Source of the DNA: Nageia nagi
Taxonomy: Eukaryota; Pinophyta
Assembly: GCA_050084985.1 (NCBI GenBank)
Contig: JBITNC010000001.1
Location: forward strand, 123,628,001 to 123,692,000
Length of the DNA: 64,000 nucleotides
Direction of reading: 5' to 3'
Below, one piece after another: positions 1-11,430 of the stretch (position 1 is its first letter; each line of letters opens with the position of its first letter). The notes under the pieces are model-generated. The model saw only the letters and a list, made by a program, of their open reading frames with translations. It searched no databases and was not told the DNA's origin. The position numbers were made by a program, and so were the translations under genes.

Positions 1-877
1 AGGCATTTGTTGTGTGTCTAGCATGTGAAATGGGCTTGGTTAAATAATGTATACAAGAAGGTATCAAGTAAAGAGGTTGAAAGAAAAATACTTACAAGGT
101 TAGATGAAATAATGTCCAAATGCAAGTATGATACATTTGTGAAATTATTTGTATCTAATTTTTATGTTGATTTCCATAAAAACAAGGCTTTTATAAATTA
201 CTTGATTGGTAATTGGTTTGATGTTGATAGAATTTGTAAGGAAAATCATAACATGTTTACATTTTTTACTATTATTTTTTCCCTTTTCAAGCATTTGTGA
301 TTTTTATTCTACATTTTCTATTATAGGTATGTGGGTGAAATGCTACAAAAAATTTCCCCATTCCAACCAAGAAATAAATTCAACCATAGAGTCATATCAT
401 TGTACTTTGAAAACTAGATTTCTATGTCAAAAGGCTAGAAAATATAATAGAAAAATGGATTTGTTAGTTTACACTCTGTTTGAGCTAGTTTTACCATATT
501 ATATGAATCTAGTTAAATTGAAGACACTAGGATTTTGGAATAATTACAAGAAGTAAAAGAATCTAGAGAGTATATTACAAAAGTATCATATGATACCTGA
601 TTTTCATTGTGTCCCTCATGAAGATGTTGTTAGTTCATACTAGGTGAGGAGCCAAAAAAATGTGTCAAAATAATATCTTGTTACCCTTCAAGGTGAAGAT
701 CACTCTTACACATGCACTTGTGATTGGGCCCTTAGAGGTAACACATGCAAGCATGTATTCAAAATCATGAACATGTGGATTGAAACTATTAATTTTCCTA
801 ACTATACAATGAGACCTACACCTAACACACCTCATTCTCCTACCAACATATCCTCACCTCATGTTAACATCTCCTAA
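1..877 (+). pseudogene. SWIM zinc-finger / Mutator-like transposase-derived pseudogene (5' end outside window)
   Basis: One reading frame runs through the region once an intron at 236-326 (GTAAG...TATAG) is removed; the split codon joins exactly and gives ICMWVKCYKKFPHSNQE. The later motif STIESYHCTLK resembles the conserved A-IESYH-LK block of plant SWIM-domain proteins. A SWIM zinc finger, CTCDWALRGNTCKH (CxC-x8-CxH), lies at 713-754. Proteins with this layout derive from MULE transposases or are domesticated relatives; SWIM fingers bind DNA or protein. Three in-frame stops (554 TAA, 641 TAG, 668 TAA) precede the finger, and the frame closes at 875-877. There is no RNase-H-like transposase core in the window. 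Sequence and frame are direct observation; family assignment is from motifs. Confidence 0.72.
236..326 (+). other. Spliceosomal intron in the SWIM pseudogene
   Basis: The donor TTT|GTAAGG at 235/236 and the acceptor CTATTATAG|GT at 326/327 flank a T-rich 91-bp insert. Removing it fuses two ORFs in the same frame with a split Cys codon. This shows that the copy is not a processed pseudogene. Confidence 0.65.
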
Positions 878-1591
878 AGTTAGGAATATCAGGTTGATCA
901 TTCATCTCTTAGGTTATCATATGTAGATAATGTAAATGCATGGTTAAAATTGTTGTTAGAAAATCTTATGATACTCCCAAAAGTAAGAGGTAGTTTGCAA
1001 TAATGGTTATGGATATGAAAACTAGGTACCATCAATTTTCATTCCCATATGATTCTAATGTAGTTGAAAGGTATGGAATAATAATAAAGAGTTATATGAG
1101 TCATTGAAGTAAAAAAAAAGTTAGACTCAAAAGATGAAATCATGTGACTTAATTGTTGATGCCCAACATACTCCTACTTATGTATTTTCAATATTAAAAA
1201 AATGTGGTTGACCTAAGACAACAAAATTTCAAGGTAAACACTTTGTGATTTAATTTAACTTCATTCATAGAAATCATTTTTCAAAAATCTAATATGAATG
1301 CTAGTCTTACTCTTTCTTGTATAAGATTGTGCCGAATTTGAATCAACACATAGGTATTTATCAGTCTTAACCATAGCTAAGCAATCTCATCTAGGGGAAA
1401 ATCAAAATTAGAATATTAGGCATAGGATCAATGTTAAACTTTATAATAAATACATTAATGTTTTCTATGATTTTGATAATTGGGATTGCATATTATTAGT
1501 AAAAGAATGGTGAAGGCATACCTTAGTTGTCAATTAAGTTATTTATGTCCTTCTGTATGGATCTAAGATATTATTAAATATATTATGTTTC

Positions 1592-1745
1592 ATCTAAGTT
1601 GTGTATGTCGTATGTATGGATCTGAGTTATTGGCATCATAATGTTTGAGTTATTAGCATTATAATATATGAGTTATTGGCAAAATAATATCTAAGTTGTG
1701 TATGTCTTGTGAATGGATCTAACTTATTGGCATCATAATATATAT
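1592..1745. repeat. Short direct repeat, 97-bp offset
   Basis: The phrase ATCTAAGTTGTGTATGTC followed by ATGGATCT and TTATTGGCATCATAAT occurs at 1592 and again at 1689. The TTATTGGCA core also recurs between them. This is a small degenerate tandem duplication. The rest of 878-2260 is AT-rich with no supported gene; a 74-codon minus-strand ORF at 2016-2240 has no recognisable feature. Confidence 0.6.
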
Positions 1746-2267
1746 GAGAATTTTTTGAGTAAAATATACCTAAGGAATTAGAGTAGTAAAGAAAATGTCC
1801 TCAACAAAAATACATGAATGATTTTAGGCATGAAAATATCATTGACATTATGAGAAAAGGAAACAAGACATGAAAGAAATGTGGAAAAGAGGTACATAAG
1901 CCTATAATAAACAAGAAATGGTTATATGTATAAATTTCCTACTTGTGCATGGTTAAATTAAATACAATAAACATGAAAAGTAAGAAGAATCCTTAGAGTT
2001 GCATGGTTGAAATTCCTATTGTAAAAGGAAACAAGATATTGTAGAAATTAAAAATGAAGCCATAAAAGCATGTAATGAATCTTCAAAATATCTTATAAAT
2101 AGAGCAATTTTAGAGTCATTAAAGGATATGATACCCTTTATCTCATAGCTTGATTGAGATTGAAAGAGCATAGGAGCCAAGATCATTGTTTTCCAATGGA
2201 AGTCTTGGTAACCATGATCTTGGCTCATATACTTACTCAATATCAGATCTCAAAAGATGGAGCTTAC

Positions 2268-2600
2268 ATTAATCATGAAACCTAATATATACCATTATTC
2301 ATGAAACCTAATCACAAACCCTAATATATACCATTATTCATGAACCCTAATCATGAACCATATATTTGATATACACCAACCATATATCTTGATATACACC
2401 CATCATATATATTTGAATGTAACTAACATTAGTGATGTTCACTGTATATGCCCACCATATATTTGATATATGCCCACCCTATATATTGATATATGCCCAC
2501 CATATATATTGATTACGCCTATCATATATCTTTGAACATAACTAACACTATATGTGCCCATCATATATACATATATATGCCCATGATATATCTACACCAT
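2268..2600. repeat. AT-rich minisatellite, CCCACCATATAT-type units
   Basis: Degenerate units of roughly 22-35 bp are built on TATATGCCCACCATATATTTGA and variants (ACACCAACCATATATC, TGCCCATCATATATAC). A lead-in of two or three ACCATTATTCATGAA-CCTAAT units lies at about 2280-2360. Unit length varies, so this is a loose minisatellite and not a satellite array. Confidence 0.7.
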
Positions 2601-2603
2601 GGT

Positions 2604-2822
2604 AAGTTGTTTATGAAATGATTTGTATTGAACTATGCATGATTTGGGCCTAGATTTTTATATTAATCTTAAGTTGTTTATCATATGATTTGTATTGAAT
2701 TATGTATGTTTTGGGTCTAGATTTCTACATTAATCTTTAGCTATTTATCATATGATTCATATTGAATTATGTATGATTTAGGTGCACATTTCTATATTAA
2801 TCTTAAGTTGTTTATCATATGC
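2604..2822. repeat. 67-bp tandem repeat, about 3.3 copies
   Basis: Units start at 2604, 2671, 2738 and 2805, exactly 67 bp apart. Each opens with AAGTTGTTTAT or a variant and contains TTGTATTGAATTATGTATG, then a TTGGGTCTAGATTTCTA-type stretch. A weaker partial copy (TTGGATTGAATTATGTATG) appears near 2967. No coding potential is evident. The region 2823-3300 is otherwise plain AT-rich sequence. Confidence 0.8.
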
Positions 2823-3302
2823 AAATTCTAATTAAACAATATTGCAATTAAAATGTTGGATTTGGGTCCATATTTTTGTATCTCTATTATTCATTAAATA
2901 TCATGCATGATTTCTTTTGCATTATTTGTTGGTTATGGATTCAGTTGAACCATTGTACGTATGATTTGGATTGAATTATGTATGACTTGTAATGCATTAT
3001 TTGTGGTTTTCAATGCAACACAACCATTGCAAATTCTACATTAAATAATATTGCAAATTCTAAATTCAATAGATCCATTACATGATATATATATATAATA
3101 AATTATATATGTACAAAAAGGGCTTTCATAAACATGATCAATTATACAGTCATATACACAGTAAATATTTACCATCAACTATACATAGTCAAATATAGAT
3201 TGTGTCCCAAATCTTATGGTCATAAACACTTTGATGCCCAAAATATAGATATTTAAATATATAAACATAATTACAATTACAATTATAATGTCTTATCTAG
3301 GA

Positions 3303-3674
3303 TTATACATGGACAATGGGGTGGGAATGAAGTATATTTTTTCTATTATGTGGGAATAAGCCCACATATGGATCATACATGAATGGATCTTTTTCATTTT
3401 TAATCTCTTTAACATCAAAATACATATTTTTGTAGTAATGGTTGTAAAACTTTATGTCTATGTTCTTCCATGATTTCCATTGTTCCCTATTATTCCCATG
3501 TAGTGGGATGGTTTCAAATATAGGTGAGTGTTTTTCCTCACAATTATCCACCTCCATAAGCATTTTGTTTTGTGGAGACTTGTATTGGGGAATTCTAATG
3601 GTTTTACATTTAAATATATTCATTTTGACCCATTCCTTAATGTCTCCACTATCCACTCCTAGGGTTACTTGCAT
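3303..3674 (-). CDS. Unrecognised 123-codon ORF
   Basis: This is the longest open frame in the first 8 kb apart from the SWIM remnant. It starts MQVTLGVDSGDIKEWVKMN and is rich in Lys, Asn and Tyr, with a Cys pair (FKCKTIR, DNCEEKH) but no domain I know. Other minus-strand fragments without stops nearby (about 4440-4560, about 3960-4060) suggest an old multi-exon gene or transposon remnant on this strand. I cannot join them. It may also be a chance ORF. Confidence 0.25.
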   Translation of the reverse strand: MQVTLGVDSGDIKEWVKMNIFKCKTIRIPQYKSPQNKMLMEVDNCEEKHSPIFETIPLHGNNREQWKSWKNIDIKFYNHYYKNMYFDVKEIKNEKDPFMYDPYVGLFPHNRKNILHSHPIVHV

Positions 3675-5261
3675 AAAACTTAAAATCTATAAGTTGCCAC
3701 ATCAAATCAAAATAAAATAAATTGTACAAATTAACATATTAAAAATCTTAAAAAAAATAAAACTAAACAAAACTACATTAATCAATATTACTATACAATT
3801 ATCATTTACATCAACAAAGACTTGTTGATTTATGTTGTGACCTATTAACTTATTAGACATAGAAACATTTTTAGGTAGTAAAATGTCATATGAGGAATTT
3901 TACACATGATATTTTGAAATGTCACCTATTGAAACAACTTGTTCCTTTTATTTTTCCCTTGTTTGCTAATGAGGTACAAGTGCTAGGTATTCTTTTCCCT
4001 CCAAGAGAAACCTTATATTTATACCAAGCATCTCTCTTACCTTAATCCCTTTTAATAGTAAGAGGAGTTATCTTGATGGTTGGTCTACATCTAGATCTAA
4101 GACCTAGTGTCTTTTGAATGCTCCTTTGTTATCTTTTGGTATGTTTGCTTCATCAATTCCTTGCATAAGAGAAGGCTTAAAATAGTGTTGTTAGGTTGAG
4201 TTACTAAATGCAAAAAATAGGATTCAAAAACACATAAAAACATTAATGCCAATACCCCATCCTCCACTTTTGTAAGAGTGAAGTCCACCATCAAATTCTT
4301 ATTTAGGTTGATGTTATTTAATACCTCAACTTTGAAGTCAATGACCTATTCATGCAACACATTTTTTTGTTAAAAATATAGCTAAGTAATCTTTACAACA
4401 ATCTGTACCTTATTTTAATAATGTGTACTCTTCATCCTTCTTTTTTCCCATTTTGCCTTTTCCCACACTTCTATCTATTCATCAAACTTCATAACATATC
4501 CTTGATTGGATTTTTCATCTAGTTTGTGACCAAGAGTATGAAAAATGTAACATGCATGTTCCTCAACTATCAAAATGAAAAAAATGATCAATTCATGCAT
4601 ATATGTAAATTCTAATAATTTCTAAAATGGCATTCAACATTTTGTCAATAGTTTTATTCTCTAGTATTTTGAACTTTGACATTGCAACCCTTTGGCTTAA
4701 GTAAGCCCTTCTTGGAATACATAAAGTTAACAGTCACAGAATTCAACTTATACTCAAGAAAAAATCCAAATCAAAATGTCCATATGGATAGTTATATTTT
4801 AAGGATGGAATCTATTTTTTCCTATTCCATTCTTCACATTCATCTTATATCAGTGCATTGAGTTGTTTCTAGCTAGGCAAAACACTAGGGTGTGCATGTA
4901 ACCAACGCACAAGGAGTACACAACAAACTAAATAAGCACTTGATCCTCCACTAATTTTGGTCTATCATAAATGAAATATATTTTATATTTTAGAACAATT
5001 TTTCATTCAAGTTCTATAAACAAAAATCCTTCCATGTGGCCATAATAGCACCACTACATCGACCATCTTCTTCCTCTACATGTAATTTCTCATTTTCCTA
5101 TTGTTATGCATGAAAATGCATATTAGGATTCCCTTAAACTCAAAAAAATTTATTGAAAAAAATATGTACAATATTTTTTTCATGTAGTAATTCATGGCTA
5201 CGTAAAGGCTACCCTTAAATGTTATTAAGCATAGATAGACATAGTTGCTTGGTGTGTAATG

Positions 5262-6140
5262 ATCATAGGATATGCACAACATGGGTTTTTTAGAAAAGGC
5301 CCTATAGAATTGGAAGCATAGAGAATACATCCATATTATTTAATAATATGCATGATGTAGACATAGTTTCATTCTCTACAATGATCAAAGGATATGCACA
5401 AAAAGGACTTTCAAAATAGACCCTACATACTTGCATTTTTCACTATGCTATGCTCCATCACTATGCTACACTCCATCTTGAGAACATTGCACATGAATGG
5501 TGGTATAATGGCCTCACCATTTCATGAGGAATACTATGATGAAATCTTGCCACAAAGAAATGAATTGGTTCTCAAGCCTTAAATGGAAACTATGAAAAAA
5601 GAAGGGCACATCATCTCATTAAAGGAGTCATGCCAAGAATATATGTTACGGAAAACCAATATGGGTTTTGAGAAAAAACTAATGAAACAAAATTAAAAAT
5701 CAATAGCCTATAGTTCTATGGGACCCAAGTTTTTTGGTACATGGGGAAAGCATGATTTGTGACATGGATTTGAAGCACATGTGAATTTCACTCAGGCACC
5801 AAGAAGACCCTCTTGAGGGTTGGAATAATATGGAAGATACTTCAAAGGTGTATAATTGAAATTATGAGCTACAAGTGGAATTATTATTTAAATTTAGTGA
5901 CATCATGAATAATGCAACTCAATATTCCATGGTTTAGTCAACTGTAGTTTATTAGTCCAACCTTGCATAGGTTTAGTGCATGGATTTTTAGAAGAAGGCC
6001 TAAATACTTGTAGGCAACCTTGCTAGCATTCTTCAGGCATGTGCCACCAAATATAGGGCAATATGGAAAAAGGAATTGGAATTCATCAAAGAGTACTTTG
6101 ATCATAGGATATGCACATGGGTTTTTAGAAAAGGGCCTAT
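5262..6140. repeat. Dispersed 40-50 bp repeat, four copies
   Basis: Variants of GATCATAGGATATGCACA followed by GGGTTTTTAGAAAAGGCCCTA occur at about 5262-5308, 5383-5427, 5968-6003 (partial) and 6099-6137. Spacing is irregular. No ORF spans them. The stretch 3720-5260 around them contains only short ORFs without recognisable features. Confidence 0.6.
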
Positions 6141-6204
6141 AATAGTGTACATGTATGCAAAACATATATACAAACATGGAAAATATTCCCTATAAATAGC
6201 ATGA

Positions 6205-6670
6205 AGAATACTTGCACTATGTCATTTGTGGCATCCTATGTTGCCTATGTAATGGGTTGGGTCCACTTTGCAACATCTACAACATGCTATTCTGGATTCC
6301 TACCTCTTCATGATCTTCTCTTTCATTTAAATACTAATTCTTGTCCATTTCTTTATTTGCATCCTCATTTTACTCCATAACTTTATGCACGTTATCCTAT
6401 ATCATAAATAAAATGATGCATTGGTGAACATTACTTTAAAAATATTTAAATCAAATTTGACTAAATTGTGTTATTTATGGAATGAATAATACATGTTCTA
6501 TGTCTTTTATGGTATCTTGTGTGGACTATGTAACGTGTTGGGTTCATGTTACAACATCTTCAACATGTTGTTCTTAGAAATCTATCTCTTCATGACCTTC
6601 TCCTTCATTTACATCCTCCTTTTTCTCCATTACTTTATTCATGTTATCCTATATCATAAACAAAATGATG
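6205..6670. repeat. Diverged direct duplication, about 285-bp offset
   Basis: About 6212-6415 matches about 6495-6670. Shared blocks include TATGTAA-G-GTTGGGT, CAACAT-TTCAACATG-T, CTCTTCATGA and GTTATCCTATATCATAAA-AAAATGATG. The copies differ by substitutions and small indels. No coding function is seen on either strand. Confidence 0.6.
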
Positions 6671-6711
6671 AAATAAAAAGTTAGTTAAAAAACATACTTG
6701 TTCTAATAGGA

Positions 6712-7400
6712 GGTTGGAAATCAAGTCAGTGATTTAGTTTCCCATAACACAAAGCCCTAAATAGCTTCTCCCAAAGTAGTAGCATCCACATTGGGTATGG
6801 ATAGCATAAAATCACTAAAATTACATTATATCACCTCTATGGAAATATAACCCTCTCTGATAGTGCTATTGTGTCATGTGTAGAAGGATCATCATTATGC
6901 ACATTTCCAAACCCCACTATATTACCAAGAGGGTAAGGGAGATGCACATTTTGACCCTTTTTGGAGGCAAATGATCCATCATTTACACATTTCTATATTT
7001 GTTGACCAACATTTTCTTACATGGGAAATGAAGTCAATAGTTAATTAAAAAAATGATTATTATGAAACACTAATATCATTAATTGCATAAATTTTTGATA
7101 TAAATTTATGAATGATTATACCTATTGGGTTATAATGGAGTTTTGGCACTCAAGTTGCACTAAGTTAGTGTCCCATAACATAAAGCCCTGAAGAGCTTCT
7201 CCCAATGTTTGTTGCATCCCCATTGAGTAGGGGTAGCTTGTAACCTCTAAAATTAATTGTTGTCCCCTCTATTGAAATATTCCCTTCACCAATAGTGGTA
7301 CCATGGCATGTGTTAGTAGCATTATCATTGTGTACATTGCCATACCCCACTATATTAATAAGAGGGTCAAGGAGATGCACCTTTTGACCCTTTTTGGTAG
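6712..7400 (-). repeat. Diverged coding-like duplication (two units, about 425-bp offset)
   Basis: 6712-6965 and 7140-7400 are about 250-bp homologues. On the minus strand both read a similar peptide start: KGQNVHLPYPLGNIVGFGNVHND in one unit and VHLLDPLINIVGYGNVHND in the other. The second unit stays open for 71 codons (7165-7380); the first breaks early. Similarity at the protein level suggests duplicated exons or internal repeats of an old minus-strand gene, possibly the one at 7740-8298. The product is not recognised. Confidence 0.45.
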
Positions 7401-7739
7401 CAAATGTATGAATATTGTCATGTGCTACCTACATGTCAAATAATAATACTTTAGAGACCCTCAATTGAATATAAAAATATAGAATTTAGTTTAAATTAAA
7501 TTACATGAAAATGGAGTTACTTGATCATTCACCTCATGATCAACATTAACCTCATCATTAAATTCACCTCATAATCAACACCTTGAGCATTTTTATAGAC
7601 TAAAAATCAATCACACATGAAAATTCTTCAATATGTGGTAAATATTGTCAACAATTTTGTGATATCAATAATCAACAATATTGTATATTCATACAAATAT
7701 ATTATAACAATTTTTTTTAATTTCTTATTGAAATGTTAT

Positions 7740-8298
7740 TTTATTACCTTCCCTTGTATAATAAATTTCACATGCCCCTTACTAAATTCATGATTATAAT
7801 GATCTAATTTTCTTTTTTCCTTTCTATCTTGAGAATTATACTCTTATAGTTTTGTTTGCATTTCAAAAATGGTTGGTTCTAGTAATGTTTTTCTATCTTT
7901 GACATCATATTGAAAAAAAATACCACTTGACACTCTATAATGCCTACTATTAAATTATCTCATCAATACCTTATATGTCCTACCTATTTGCTATATATTT
8001 ATTTTGGTTATAAGATAATCACTTTTTAATGCCATCGACTAGCCTCCTACCTCTTGGTAGAGGAGGAATTGGTGGTGCACCTTCATGATATAAATCCTAT
8101 GCTTGTCTAACCTTTACCTATCACCCTTTTCAATACCACTAATTAAACCATAATTCCTAAGAAGGAAAAAATATTGAATTTATCACCCTTCCTAGTGGCT
8201 ATCCATTCTCCTACAACATAATCTACAAATACCTCTCTATGATCAAGTAGCCGATGCAAGCTCCTAAACTCCTCCTCAAAAAATTGTACACTATGTTC
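7740..8298 (-). pseudogene. Decayed exon(s) of an unknown minus-strand gene
   Basis: A polypyrimidine-rich acceptor (TTTATTTTAG) ends at 8299. The exon then reads EHSVQFFEEEFRSLHRLL and VFVDYVVGEWIATRKGDKF without stops for about 48 codons. A frameshift near 8160 is needed to continue into GLISGIEKGDR and then a stretch with only scattered stops (RLDKHRIYIMKVHHQFLLY, later LLEPTIFEMQTKL). I do not recognise the family. The composition is that of a real plant protein. It may belong with the duplicated units at 6712-7400. It is judged a pseudogene from the stops and shifts. Confidence 0.4.
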
Positions 8299-8451
8299 CT
8301 AAAATAAACAAATAAAAGATAAAAATGTATTGTAAATACCCACCAAAAATAATAAAAATAGAGTGTTTATTATTTAGCACATACCATCATCAATAAGGAC
8401 ATTTCCACAACACACTTCTAAATTATGAGTACACTTCCCTGCAATTAAATA

Positions 8452-8977
8452 ATGAACATGAAAATTACAATGATTCATGGAGAAGAAGAAGTTGAAAATG
8501 ACTCAAATTTGAAGAAGAGTGCAATGTTGTTACAAGAGCTAAACCAAAGGTACTTTTAATTTGGTTGGTATCCCATCATTAAGTAAGTCTCTCCAACTCT
8601 TCCTAGTGATAAATTCAAATATGATAATGCTAATCAATTTAAAAATACTCCTACCAAGATTAGCATGTATGTGTTAATTATGATTTTTGATAAGCATAAA
8701 AATGGTTTATTTAATACATTAATGGAAAATTAATTGATGCTAAAACCTTTGTAAGTGCTTTCATAGATATGTTTTATTCTATTAAATAGATTAACATGGT
8801 GCAATTTGATGATAATGAATTACCTAGACAAGAAATCATAGATTGCAACTTAGCACTTCATATCAAGGTCAAGATAAATGGTAAAAATTATAAGGAATCA
8901 TTAGTGGACACAAGATATGGTCTCAACATATATTCTCTTAAGTTCATCAAAGAGTTTGATGAGAAACTTAAGAGGGG
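8452..8977 (+). pseudogene. Ty3/gypsy gag-protease remnant, copy A (5' truncated)
   Basis: Homology with copies B (28121 on) and C (55924 on) begins at AATGAACATGAAAATTAC. The acidic gag tail is frameshifted at 8505. The retropepsin start reads HIKVKINGKNYKESLVDTRYGLNIYSLKF, where the usual D-T/S-G-A/S catalytic triplet is DTR, so the Gly is lost. The frame stops where Copia-0 is inserted. The second half of the protease resumes 10 kb downstream at 19002. The gag core present in B and C is missing here. Confidence 0.7.
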
Positions 8978-9255
8978 TGTTAGAGTTTTTTATTACCTTG
9001 TTAGGTATATAACTCTATTGTTAAGATTAGGTTTGTGATGTGTCATCCTTATCCTCTTATTGGGTTGTTATGATCTGATGGTATGGATTACTTTTATCAT
9101 ATGCCTTTCATTTATTGCTCTTGATATTTAGGTAAAGTTATGTATCTCATTTCTATAAGGTGAATGCAACAACTATTTTATTCTTATTTGTGATTCACTT
9201 TCATTGTCATACATTTTTGTGATCTTGTGAAAGGGTGACTTCGACATTCCTTTCA
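8978..9255 (+). repeat. Copia-0 5' LTR (copy A)
   Basis: This is a 278-bp LTR starting TGTTAGAG and ending TTTCA. It is followed at once by the Met-tRNA-like PBS. It is nearly identical to 28653-28927 (B) and 56452-56728 (C), and similar to the 3' LTR at 18725-19001. Ten bases, TTAAGAGGGG (8968-8977), separate it from the TSD. Confidence 0.8.
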
Positions 9256-9301
9256 TGGTACCAAAGCTTTGGAGGTTTTGAAGTGTTTTTAGGGAGCCTA
9301 T

Positions 9302-10502
9302 TATAATCATCCAAATTTTAAATTCAACCAAAAACTAGAAATATAGGATCATTAAGCCCTTATGTCAGGTCTAGGGCATCACATAGGCACCAAAAAATCC
9401 TCAAGCATGTAAAGTTTGGGTTAGGACATAAGATTACACATTCAGAAACCAAAATGCCAACATATAGCATATATAAGCATACATCAATGAATAAAATAAG
9501 AATATGCCAATGTCTAGCTCATACATGCATAATCCAAACCCTAATACATTAAAGTACCTATGAATGATAAATACAAGTGCATACAATCAATGAGATCTAA
9601 TGCATGCACAAGTATGAGATAGTACAACATAATAATGAGATCTAAATCCCTTTGGCTATATATGAATGATAAGAAATGAACACAATACAATACCAATCCT
9701 AATGGGTAGTCATTAACCTCTAGGTAGCCAATTAGGGCACAACACTCTAATCTTCTCCACTTGAAGGAGCCCTCCTCAAAACATGGATAACCATTGAAGA
9801 TAGAAGTAAACAATAAAATACCATCGGATGGACAAGGTGCTCCATATATATTGTAGATAATCAGGATCCCACTTCTTGACTACCCTCTATATGCTTTGCC
9901 AAGAAATAGAATGCTCAGCATCACTAATACTTATGCCTGAATGTCTGTAGTAAATGTAATAATCAATAATGGTTATCTAATACTAAAACTTTAATATCTA
10001 TTTATACATTACTTATGTTTAGAACTCACCTAGAAGTCATCCCAGGCCCATCTAATCCAATGTTGGGTATTTGGGTGGCCTAATCACTTAAACACCAACA
10101 TGGGGGTCATGATCACTCATAATGCAAACATGGGGGTCATTATCATATAATATGCCACGTGGGATCCTAGCACTTAAAGTGCTAATGTGGGGCACTAAAA
10201 TCCTCATGAGCCAACATGGGGGTATGGGGCCCTCCCTAGTGTGGCACTAAGCATGCTGGTGGCCATCAAACTCTCAAATGCATAAACACACCTAGAGATT
10301 CCTAGAATCTAGGATCTCCAATATAACATATGTCTATTCTACTACTCAGAAGGGAGACATCCCACTTGGGGCTCATAATGTGATCCACATGATCCATTAA
10401 AACTTCTATCATAAGTTACAACAATATAAATGTAAATACATTAAATAGATATAGTATAAGATGACCAAATTGGTCCTACTAGAAGTACAAGGGGAAATCA
10501 CA
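9302..10502 (-). repeat. Z1 3' LTR
   Basis: This is the 1,201-bp left LTR. Its plus-strand left edge is TATAATCATCC (TG mutated to TA; TGTAATCATCC in copies B and C) and its right edge is AAATCACA. It contains a GC-richer minisatellite of about 30-bp units (CCAACATGGGGGTCATNATC) at about 10045-10225. Confidence 0.8.
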
Positions 10503-11430
10503 ATGCCCCCCTCTCAAATTGCTTGATCTCAAGCAATCATGGAAGATCATAGAATCCAATCTCCCATGTATCCTCTGAAACTATCACTTGATGTACATGG
10601 TGGTGGAATGCAACTTCAATATGCACCATGTCATATGATGGTAATGAGTGGATGGTTGGGGCTCCATGATCTTATCTCTATGCAAGTTGTAAACCCTCTA
10701 GTTTACTATAATTATCACTCCTCATAGGATACTCAATGAGGATTCTCCAAATCCATGGAAGTTCAGCATACTAAGGCTGAACTGTACTTGCAAAAACTTG
10801 GAAAACATAATAGTAAGTGAAAAGGAAGTAAATCCTAGGATCCACTCAAGGAGAATTACATCCTCCAAACTCCACTCAGAAACTCCCAAGCTCCCTACAG
10901 ATAGTGTGAGATAAAAAAATATCCTAATCCCTTAGCTTTTGAAAAATCCATGGGGGGAATGTAGCCTCCCTCAAGCTCAACATTGGGTTTTCACCATCCT
11001 AACACCTTTAACTAATAACTTTGACCTCCTTAAGCCTCAACATGGGCTGCCCATCATCATGACACCACTCTACAGTAATCTTAGCCTCCCTATTACTCAA
11101 CATGGTGCTTTAATGCTCTTGGATTTCCAACATAAAAATATAATCTCCCTAGATTCTCCATATGGCATGAAAAACCTCTTAAATGCTTAATGTGGGATGA
11201 TAAGCCTCCCATATGCTCAACATGGGATGGGTACTTCTTAAGAAGCTCAATGTGGGTGGGAAAAACTCTTGTGTGAACAATGTGGATAAGAAATTTTATG
11301 TGCCTACTGTTAAGGTCTTAGCTCCTCCATGATCAAACATGGTCCCTTCTTGCTCACTAGGTTGCAACATAGTCACTCCTTCAGCCTCCTCTTTTGTTGA
11401 CACCACTTAATCACCTTAAATGCTTTTTAT
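10503..11430 (-). repeat. Z1 noncoding 3' region with CTCAACATGGG array
   Basis: Between the protease remnant and the 3' LTR, the plus strand carries a degenerate array at about 10960-11300. CTCAACATGGG or CTCAATGTGGG recurs every 30-45 bp among CCTCC-rich spacers. The core resembles the ACATGGGGG motif of the LTR minisatellite, so both may share an origin. Short ORFs across it (10539-10727, 10939-11190) reflect the repeat and are not genes. Confidence 0.7.

Noticed and set aside
10960-11300. Regularly spaced repeats resembling a CRISPR array
   Set aside because: The repeats are degenerate, with variable spacing and low-complexity spacers, and lie inside a plant LTR element with no cas genes.
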